DNA from: Nitrospira sp.
Lineage (GTDB): Bacteria > Nitrospirota > Nitrospiria > Nitrospirales > Nitrospiraceae
Assembly: GCA_015904055.1 (NCBI GenBank)
Contig: JABMDE010000045.1
Location: 1-5,537 of the forward strand
DNA: 5,537 nt
Reading direction: 5' to 3'
This document shows positions 1 to 4,335 of this stretch, one piece after another. A model generated the notes under the pieces. The model was given only the letters and a program-made list of their open reading frames with translations, was not told the DNA's origin and ran no database searches. Positions within the stretch are counted from its first letter, which is position 1. Each line of letters begins with the position of its first letter. The position numbers were made by a program, and so were the translations under genes.

Positions 1-1092
1 TTTTCCTGTTCGCAAATAAAACGGCACACCGGACCACCGCCAGTTCTCTACAAAACATTTCAGGGCGACGTAGGTCTCGGTGACCGAATCGGGTTTCACA
101 CCTTTTTCGCGCCGATAGCCTGGGACCGGTTTACCGTGCGCCGTGCCTTCTGTGTACTGCGCCCGCACGGTGTACTGCTCGACATCTTGTGCCGTAATGG
201 GACGAAGGCATCGCAGGACTTCCATTTTTGAATTCCGTACCACGTCCGGATCCAGCGAGTACGGCGGTTCCATTGCGACGAGACAGAGCAGCTGGAGCAG
301 GTGATTCTGAACCATGTCCCGCAAGGCGCCAGCTTCTTCATAGTAGGTGGACCTGGTTCCCACGCCTTCCGCCTCGCTCACGGTGATTTGAACATGATCG
401 ATATACTTGTGGTTCCAAATGGGCTCGAAAATGCTGTTGGCAAATCGTACGACCATGAGGTTCTGGACCGTTTCTTTGCCCAGGTAATGATCGATGCGGA
501 AAATGGCCGATTCGTCGAACACCCGGCCTGTCACCGCATTGATAGCTTGTGCCGAGGCCAGATCGTGCCCGACGGGTTTTTCGACGATAATGCGGGCGTA
601 GGGCGAACGAGCGGCCGACGTTCCTGCGAGCCCGGATCCGGCCAGTCCTTCGCAAACGGGTGTGAAGGAACTAGGAGGAATGCTGAGGTAGAAAATACGA
701 TTCCCCGGCAGTTGGAATGTGCGTTCGAGTTCCTCTGCGCGCGCTTTGAGTCGCACATAGGTCTGGGGATCGTCGTTCTCGCCGGCCAGATAGAAGATAT
801 GCCGGGCAAAGGCGTTCCAGGTGTCTTCGATCAACGCTTGTCGGGAATGTTTGACGACTCCGTCGCGTACGGTGGCCCGAAACTCTTCGTCGCTCATCGG
901 TGTGCGGCCGAGTCCCAGCACGACGTAGTTCGAGGGGAGCAGTCCATCGAGCAGCAAGTTGTAGATGGCCGGGATCAGGCGGCGGCGGGCCAGATCACCC
1001 GACCCGCCAAAGATAACCACGGTGCAGGGCTCGACGGGCGGCAACGTTTCTTGCACCGGACCGTTTTCGATTCGTTGATTTTGTGAAGCCAT
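1..1092 (-). CDS. zwf: Glucose-6-phosphate 1-dehydrogenase, N-terminal 364 aa (3' end outside window)
   Basis: Cytosolic enzyme that oxidises glucose 6-phosphate to 6-phosphogluconolactone, the first step of the oxidative pentose phosphate pathway. The frame is open from the ATG at 1092 to the left edge, ending in the family motif GVPFYLRTGK at residues 355-364. Visible landmarks: a Rossmann nucleotide-binding segment with GGSGDL at 29-34; GLGR ending at R63, where the family's NADP 2'-phosphate-binding Arg sits; EKPVG at 171-175; the substrate-binding signature RIDHYLGKE at 199-207; and DMVQNH at 259-264, carrying the catalytic His264. The family is usually about 490-510 aa, so roughly 130-145 residues lie beyond the window. 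An AAGGA ribosome site (1098-1102) sits 5 nt before the ATG, and gnd ends 29 nt upstream, so this is the second gene of a gnd-zwf operon. One oddity is GDLARRRL, with Arg38 where the family normally has a substrate-binding Lys. Confidence 0.97.
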   Translation of the reverse strand, partial: MASQNQRIENGPVQETLPPVEPCTVVIFGGSGDLARRRLIPAIYNLLLDGLLPSNYVVLGLGRTPMSDEEFRATVRDGVVKHSRQALIEDTWNAFARHIFYLAGENDDPQTYVRLKARAEELERTFQLPGNRIFYLSIPPSSFTPVCEGLAGSGLAGTSAARSPYARIIVEKPVGHDLASAQAINAVTGRVFDESAIFRIDHYLGKETVQNLMVVRFANSIFEPIWNHKYIDHVQITVSEAEGVGTRSTYYEEAGALRDMVQNHLLQLLCLVAMEPPYSLDPDVVRNSKMEVLRCLRPITAQDVEQYTVRAQYTEGTAHGKPVPGYRREKGVKPDSVTETYVALKCFVENWRWSGVPFYLRTGK

Positions 1093-1121
1093 GATGTCCT
1101 TCTGCAAAAATCAATACAGGA

Positions 1122-2015
1122 TTATCGCCGGACCGCATGGCCGCCGAAGGCGTTCCGCAACGCAGCCAGCATTTTTTCCGCGAAGGATTCCTCTTGCCGC
1201 GACCGGAAGCGAGTAAAGAGCGCGGTGGTGAGCGTCGGAACCGGGACGTCTTTTTCAATCGCATCGGCGATCATCCAGCGGCCCTCACCGGAATCTTGCA
1301 CGTACCCTTTCAGCTTTTCCAGTTTTTGATCGTCTTTGAGCGCGCCCGCGGCCAGTTCAAGCAGCCAGGAACGCACCACGCTGCCGTGCATCCAGAGATC
1401 GGCGATACGCGCCAGATCCAGCTTGTACTCGCTCTTCGACATCAATTCGAATCCTTCGGCATAGCCTTGCATCATGCTGTACTCGATGCCGTTATGCACC
1501 ATTTTCACATAATGTCCGGCACCGGCGGCGCCGACATGGGCCCAGCCGTCGTCTGGAGCCAAAGTCTTAAAGACCGGTGCCAGCCGGTTGACCGCAGTGG
1601 TCTCGCCTCCGACCATGAGGCAGTAACCGATCTTCAGCCCCCAGATGCCTCCGCTGGTTCCGGCGTCTACATAATGGATGCCGCGGGGCTTGAGCTCGGC
1701 GGCGCGCCGGACGTCGTCGTGGAAGCGGGTGTTCCCGCCGTCGATGATGGTGTCACCGGGTTGCAGGAGCGCTGCGACAGCCTGTACGGTTTCTTCCGTC
1801 GGCGCGCCGGAGGGCACCATAATCCAGACGGCGCGTGGGGCGCTCAGTTTGCTGATCAGATCGGCAAGTGATGAGGCTCCGGTACAGCCCTGGGCTTCCG
1901 CCTGTTTGATCAGATCAGCCGAACGATCGAAGGCGACGACGCGATGTTGGTCGCGCCGCAGGCGAGTGACCATATTCATGCCCATTTTTCCAAGACCGAT
2001 GAATCCCAGCTCCAT
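1122..2015 (-). CDS. gnd: 6-phosphogluconate dehydrogenase (decarboxylating), short GndA-like type
   Basis: Cytosolic enzyme that oxidatively decarboxylates 6-phosphogluconate to ribulose 5-phosphate, yielding reduced nicotinamide coenzyme. At 297 aa it belongs to the short class (about 300 aa) rather than the 470-aa class. The N-terminal Rossmann domain begins at once with GFIGLGKMG (GxGxxG at 7-12). Further landmarks: IDGGNT (91-96), the substrate loop SGG (121-123), the catalytic stretch GHYVKMVHNGIEY with Lys171, Asn175 and Glu178, and DSGEGRW (241-247) in the all-helical C-terminal domain. The start at 2015 is chosen because AAGGAG (2021-2026) lies 5 nt before it and because homologues begin with this beta strand; the ATG at 2072 would add 19 low-complexity residues. 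Asp30 ends the second beta strand, where NADP-specific members have Asn before the Arg, so NAD use is possible. zwf follows after 29 nt. Confidence 0.96.
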   Translation of the reverse strand: MELGFIGLGKMGMNMVTRLRRDQHRVVAFDRSADLIKQAEAQGCTGASSLADLISKLSAPRAVWIMVPSGAPTEETVQAVAALLQPGDTIIDGGNTRFHDDVRRAAELKPRGIHYVDAGTSGGIWGLKIGYCLMVGGETTAVNRLAPVFKTLAPDDGWAHVGAAGAGHYVKMVHNGIEYSMMQGYAEGFELMSKSEYKLDLARIADLWMHGSVVRSWLLELAAGALKDDQKLEKLKGYVQDSGEGRWMIADAIEKDVPVPTLTTALFTRFRSRQEESFAEKMLAALRNAFGGHAVRR

Positions 2016-2020
2016 AACAG

Positions 2021-2026
2021 CTCCTT
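2021..2026 (-). promoter_or_regulatory. Shine-Dalgarno site of gnd (decides the start)
   Basis: On the minus strand this reads AAGGAG, 5 nt before the ATG at 2015. It selects that start over the in-frame ATG at 2072, which lies inside a GCCCATGGGC palindrome and has no comparable ribosome site. Confidence 0.85.
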
Positions 2027-2108
2027 GGTGTGTGTGCGGTGTAGTGGAGGTATGCCGACCCATCATGCCCATGGGCCGGCCGACTTCCCTATAGTCTCGC
2101 GTACAAGC

Positions 2109-2124
2109 CCGGCCGGAGGCCGGA
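2109..2124. repeat. GC-only hairpin built from a tandem 7-mer between the nucleotidyltransferase gene and gnd
   Basis: The plus strand holds two tandem copies of GGCCGGA (2111-2117 and 2118-2124). With the preceding CC they form a perfect 6-bp inverted repeat, CCGGCC (2109-2114) and GGCCGG (2118-2123), around a 3-nt loop. On the minus (coding) strand the hairpin is followed by GCTTGTACGC, with no run of T. It is therefore not a convincing intrinsic terminator, though it could slow polymerase or stabilise the end of the upstream message. The rest of the 123-nt gap also holds the palindromes GCCCATGGGC (2067-2076) and GGCCGGCC (2074-2081). I find no well-formed -35/-10 pair for gnd there; TATAGG (2093-2088, minus) is the only -10-like hexamer and lacks a partner. 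Confidence 0.5.
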
Positions 2125-2138
2125 TGTATTTGAACCCG

Positions 2139-2924
2139 TTAGTCGATGCGGGCAGGGTTCGGGACGTCTTTAAATAGGAGATCGGCAAATTGCCGGCCAA
2201 AGTTGAGTCGGTCGGTCAGAGTGGATGCGGTTAGGAACTGCCCGGCAAGGTCTGCGAGTGCCGGTTCACGGGAAAACATGAATCGATGGATATCCACCGG
2301 CGCGGTCATCCAAAAGCCTCTCAGCCTGAAAAACGCCAGGATACAGTCTTCATAGAACAGGGTTAACAGATAATGTGCGGTCCCCGGTTTGTCTGTGAGA
2401 TCTTGCGCTTTTCCCAGCCAGTGGAAGCATGAGGCTTTCATGCGGATTTGTTCATTGATCGTCGCTTGTGGAGGGCCTTGGCGAAAGCGATGGTGAGCTT
2501 TCTCCAGCAACTGGGCGCAGATCCCTTCGTGGTCGAACAGGATGCGCCCTTTCTTGAGCAGCGACGGAAGTCTGAGTGAATGGGCGAGCTCTTCTTCAAC
2601 GCCTTGATAGCCGTGGTATCGGATGTCAGTGAGACGGTCGCCGACCCGAAGAATTTCATGACCGTCGGCGTCTCCCTTGACCAGCGCGATCAGATCAATA
2701 TCGCTATGGGGGGTAATCGCCCGCCTCGCTCCCGATCCGACCAGGATGATGCCGACAAGATCGCCGCCGCGCCGGCCCTTGATATGCCGCAAGGCGACCT
2801 CCAGGCTGTCTTCGAAGCCGGGAGGATGAGGCGTTTCTGGTTGCTCCGGCGGTTCCGGGACCGCCAGAAGTTCAGCGTTGAGTTCCTCGCGGGTCGGCAT
2901 GTTCGTGGCAGTTGTTGCGTCCAT
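2139..2924 (-). CDS. Nucleotidyltransferase-fold protein with helical C-terminal domain
   Basis: A 261-aa soluble protein of the DNA polymerase beta-like nucleotidyltransferase superfamily. After a Pro/Glu-rich N-terminal linker (about residues 20-36) comes a helix, then the signature strand-turn-helix ILVGSGARRAITPHSDIDL (60-78). This has Gly63-Ser64 and the paired metal ligands Asp75 and Asp77; Asp100 in LTDIRYH is a plausible third carboxylate. All catalytic positions look intact, so it is probably active. LKKGRILFDHEG (123-134) resembles a strand found late in this fold. Residues about 150-255 are predicted helical, including a hydrophobic stretch (HYLLTLFYEDCILAFFRLRGF), like the helical substrate domains of aminoglycoside or HEPN-linked nucleotidyltransferases; no clear HEPN RNase motif is seen. 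The start at 2924 overlaps the stop of the 75-aa gene (TAATG) and has a weak AGGT 6 nt upstream, pointing to translational coupling. The substrate (small molecule, RNA or protein) cannot be told from the sequence. Confidence 0.85.
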   Translation of the reverse strand: MDATTATNMPTREELNAELLAVPEPPEQPETPHPPGFEDSLEVALRHIKGRRGGDLVGIILVGSGARRAITPHSDIDLIALVKGDADGHEILRVGDRLTDIRYHGYQGVEEELAHSLRLPSLLKKGRILFDHEGICAQLLEKAHHRFRQGPPQATINEQIRMKASCFHWLGKAQDLTDKPGTAHYLLTLFYEDCILAFFRLRGFWMTAPVDIHRFMFSREPALADLAGQFLTASTLTDRLNFGRQFADLLFKDVPNPARID

Positions 2925-3151
2925 TAGGAGACCTGCGCCTGTTGAATGCGGGTGGGGAGGTCGGTGAGCCATTGCTCAAAAGACTGTCCGGCATCCACGA
3001 TGATTTCAAGTTTGCCGTTGGAGAGGCGGCGGACGGTGCCGGGGTTTTCGGGAGACAGGGGAATTTCCACCCATTCCCGATTCAATCCAAGGGCGTCGGT
3101 GACTTCGAGAATTCTGCTGATTTGTTGAAACGAGACGGCTTGCGGGGTCAT
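2924..3151 (-). CDS. Small conserved-looking protein of unknown function, 75 aa
   Basis: I do not recognise this protein with certainty. It is a soluble 75-aa product with no signal peptide, membrane segment or cysteine. It appears to be one small alpha/beta domain: an N-terminal helix (QQISRILEVTDALGL, residues 9-23), a strand WVEIPL (26-31), a turn with RRLSNGKLEIIVDAG (40-54), and a C-terminal helix (SFEQWLTDLPTRIQQA, 56-71). The arrangement loosely recalls short bacterial proteins with the pattern LG-x-VRxE ... G-x-x-x-x-V/IDxx ... E, but that is from memory only. The start at 3151 is supported by GGAAGGA (3159-3165) 7 nt upstream. The longer reading from 3208 is excluded because its ATG overlaps the -35 box of the promoter that drives the gene. 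It is the first gene of a pair with the nucleotidyltransferase, with stop and start codons overlapping by one base, so a joint role is likely. Confidence 0.75.
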   Translation of the reverse strand: MTPQAVSFQQISRILEVTDALGLNREWVEIPLSPENPGTVRRLSNGKLEIIVDAGQSFEQWLTDLPTRIQQAQVS

Positions 3152-3158
3152 GGGTTGT

Positions 3159-3165
3159 TCCTTCC
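3159..3165 (-). promoter_or_regulatory. Shine-Dalgarno site of the 75-aa gene
   Basis: The minus strand reads GGAAGGA, 7 nt before the ATG at 3151. It fixes the start of the small protein and lies within a predicted 5' leader of about 22 nt. Confidence 0.8.
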
Positions 3166-3179
3166 GATGCGTCGTCGGC

Positions 3180-3208
3180 ATTCTATGTGCCGTTGAAAGT
3201 GGTGTCAA
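3180..3208 (-). promoter_or_regulatory. Sigma70-type promoter for the 75-aa gene and nucleotidyltransferase
   Basis: On the minus strand a perfect -35 box TTGACA (3208-3203) is followed, after exactly 17 bp, by TAGAAT (3185-3180), a 5/6 match to the -10 consensus. Transcription would start near 3173, leaving a leader of about 22 nt that contains the ribosome site. The promoter sits in the 66-nt gap after ltaE, so the small-protein/nucleotidyltransferase pair can be transcribed independently of ltaE. No terminator is visible between ltaE and this promoter. It is the best-matched promoter in the window and suggests strong, largely constitutive expression. Confidence 0.85.
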
Positions 3209-3217
3209 TGAAAAGGG

Positions 3218-4249
3218 TTACTGTGTGAGGACGCGCATGAAGATCGCGCCGGCTTCGTCGATTTGTTTGGCGGAGACGTTCAGATGGGTGACGGCCCTGT
3301 AGCTCAGTCCTCCGATGGCATTGATGAGTACCCCTTGCTCTTTCAAGGCGGTGACGATCTCGGCTGGAGTGTGGCGCTGGTTAATCACGTCGAAAATCAC
3401 AATGTTGGTTTCCACGTGCTGCGGCGCGATCTGGACCGACGGAATTTGTTGAAGCAGCCGGGCTAACTTTTTGGCATGGCTGTGATCATCCGTCAATCGC
3501 GTGACATGGTGTTCCAGCGCATAGATCCCGGCGGCGGCGAGGACGCCTGCCTGGCGCATGGCTCCTCCGTACATCCGGCGAAACCGGCGGGCGCGGTCGA
3601 TGAGCTGCCGATCGCTGGAGATCAGTAAGGATCCGACGGGTGCGCCGAGGCTCTTCGAGAGGCACAGCGAGACCGTTTCAAAGTGTTGGGCGTAGGATGC
3701 CGGCGGGAGCGTCGTGGCGGCAACGGCATTCATGAGCCTGGCGCCGTCGAGGTGCATTGGAATGTTGTGCGTGGCGGCAACGGCTCGAATTTTTTCGATT
3801 GTCGCAAGCGGATAGATGGTGCCGCCCCCGGCATTGTGCGTGTTTTCAAGACAGATGAGGGCGGTGGAGATGCTGTGCGGATCAGTCGGCCTGATGGCGG
3901 CCTCGACCTGTTCTGCGCTCATGATCCCGCGCTCTCCGGGCACCCAATGCAATTGCACGCCTGCCAGCGCGCCGGCGGCGCCCTGTTCGTAGCGGACGAT
4001 GTGGCTTTTGCTCTCGACGATGACTTCCTGCCCCGGCTGGGTATGTGACCGGATGGCGAGTTGATTCGCCATCGTTCCGGAGGGGACGAACAGCGCAAAG
4101 CGTTTGCTGAGCAGTGCCGCCGCCATTTCTTGGAGTCGGTTGACGGTGGGATCTTCCCCGTAGACATCGTCGCCCACCTCGGCACGGGCCATGGCTTTTC
4201 TCATGCCGTCAGAGGGGACCGTCACGGTATCACTGCGCAGGTCGATCAT
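3218..4249 (-). CDS. ltaE: Low-specificity L-threonine aldolase (PLP-dependent)
   Basis: Cytosolic fold-type I PLP enzyme that cleaves L-threonine or L-allo-threonine (and other beta-hydroxy amino acids) to glycine and an aldehyde. At 343 aa it is the normal family length and begins with the hallmark [10 protein letters not shown]. Other landmarks: [14 protein letters not shown] (26-39), the phosphate-binding PSGTMANQ (56-63), His83 in SHIVRYEQG (the His that stacks on the PLP ring), ENTHNAGGG (135-143), HLDGARL (166-172) with Asp168 for the pyridine nitrogen, and the Schiff-base Lys199 in [20 protein letters not shown] (317-325) supplies the C-terminal Arg region thought to hold the substrate carboxylate. 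AAGGT (4259-4255) lies 5 nt before the ATG. The gene is divergent from the transporter and followed after 66 nt by the 75-aa gene. The sequence looks complete and intact; stereochemical preference cannot be read from it. Confidence 0.96.
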   Translation of the reverse strand: MIDLRSDTVTVPSDGMRKAMARAEVGDDVYGEDPTVNRLQEMAAALLSKRFALFVPSGTMANQLAIRSHTQPGQEVIVESKSHIVRYEQGAAGALAGVQLHWVPGERGIMSAEQVEAAIRPTDPHSISTALICLENTHNAGGGTIYPLATIEKIRAVAATHNIPMHLDGARLMNAVAATTLPPASYAQHFETVSLCLSKSLGAPVGSLLISSDRQLIDRARRFRRMYGGAMRQAGVLAAAGIYALEHHVTRLTDDHSHAKKLARLLQQIPSVQIAPQHVETNIVIFDVINQRHTPAEIVTALKEQGVLINAIGGLSYRAVTHLNVSAKQIDEAGAIFMRVLTQ

Positions 4250-4281
4250 CCGCTACCTTTCATGTCATGTCCTCGCGCCGC

Positions 4282-4290
4282 ATTCTAGCA
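4282..4290 (-). promoter_or_regulatory. Extended -10 promoter for ltaE
   Basis: The minus strand reads TGCTAGAAT: an extended -10 TG, one base, then TAGAAT (4287-4282, 5/6 match). No good -35 box is present; TTGCGC (4312-4307) is a 3/6 match at a long 19-bp spacing, which extended -10 promoters tolerate. Transcription would begin around 4274-4276, giving a leader of about 26 nt that includes the ltaE ribosome site. Confidence 0.6.
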
Positions 4291-4319
4291 AATTTTCTCC
4301 AGGCAGGCGCAAGGACACC

Positions 4320-4328
4320 TGCTACACT
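4320..4328 (+). promoter_or_regulatory. Extended -10 promoter for the transporter; predicted leaderless start
   Basis: The plus strand reads TGCTACACT: extended -10 TG, one base, then TACACT (4323-4328, 4/6 match). The hexamer ends 7 nt before the transporter ATG, so the normal start point for RNA polymerase falls on or next to the A of that ATG. No recognisable -35 hexamer lies 16-18 bp upstream. No ribosome site lies at usable spacing; the nearest, AAGGA (4311-4315), is 20 nt away and would be upstream of the transcript. Confidence 0.5.
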
Positions 4329-4335
4329 GCGCGCT

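Noticed and set aside
301..1086. 261-codon plus-strand open frame
   Set aside because: It lies entirely opposite zwf, whose minus-strand translation has every family motif. The plus-strand product has no recognisable domain and no ribosome site; it is a by-product of GC-biased codon use.
1137..1871. 244-codon plus-strand open frame opposite gnd
   Set aside because: Antisense to an unambiguous 6-phosphogluconate dehydrogenase; His- and Gly-rich composition without domain character.
2016..2072. 19-codon N-terminal extension of gnd
   Set aside because: Low-complexity Met/His/Thr residues before the conserved first beta strand; AAGGAG sits just before the internal ATG at 2015, and the 2072 start has no comparable site.
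2088..2093. TATAGG as the -10 box of gnd
   Set aside because: A 4/6 hexamer without an upstream TG or any -35 match at 16-18 bp; too weak to annotate.
2109..2123. Intrinsic terminator after the nucleotidyltransferase gene
   Set aside because: The stem is only 6 bp and no T-run follows on the minus strand, so I list it as a hairpin only.
2925..2972. 16-codon N-terminal extension of the nucleotidyltransferase
   Set aside because: It would overlap the 75-aa gene by 49 nt and is Pro/His-rich; the TAATG junction gives a more usual coupled start.
3683..4048. 121-codon plus-strand open frame opposite ltaE
   Set aside because: Shadow of a fully conserved threonine aldolase; no homology features or initiation signals.
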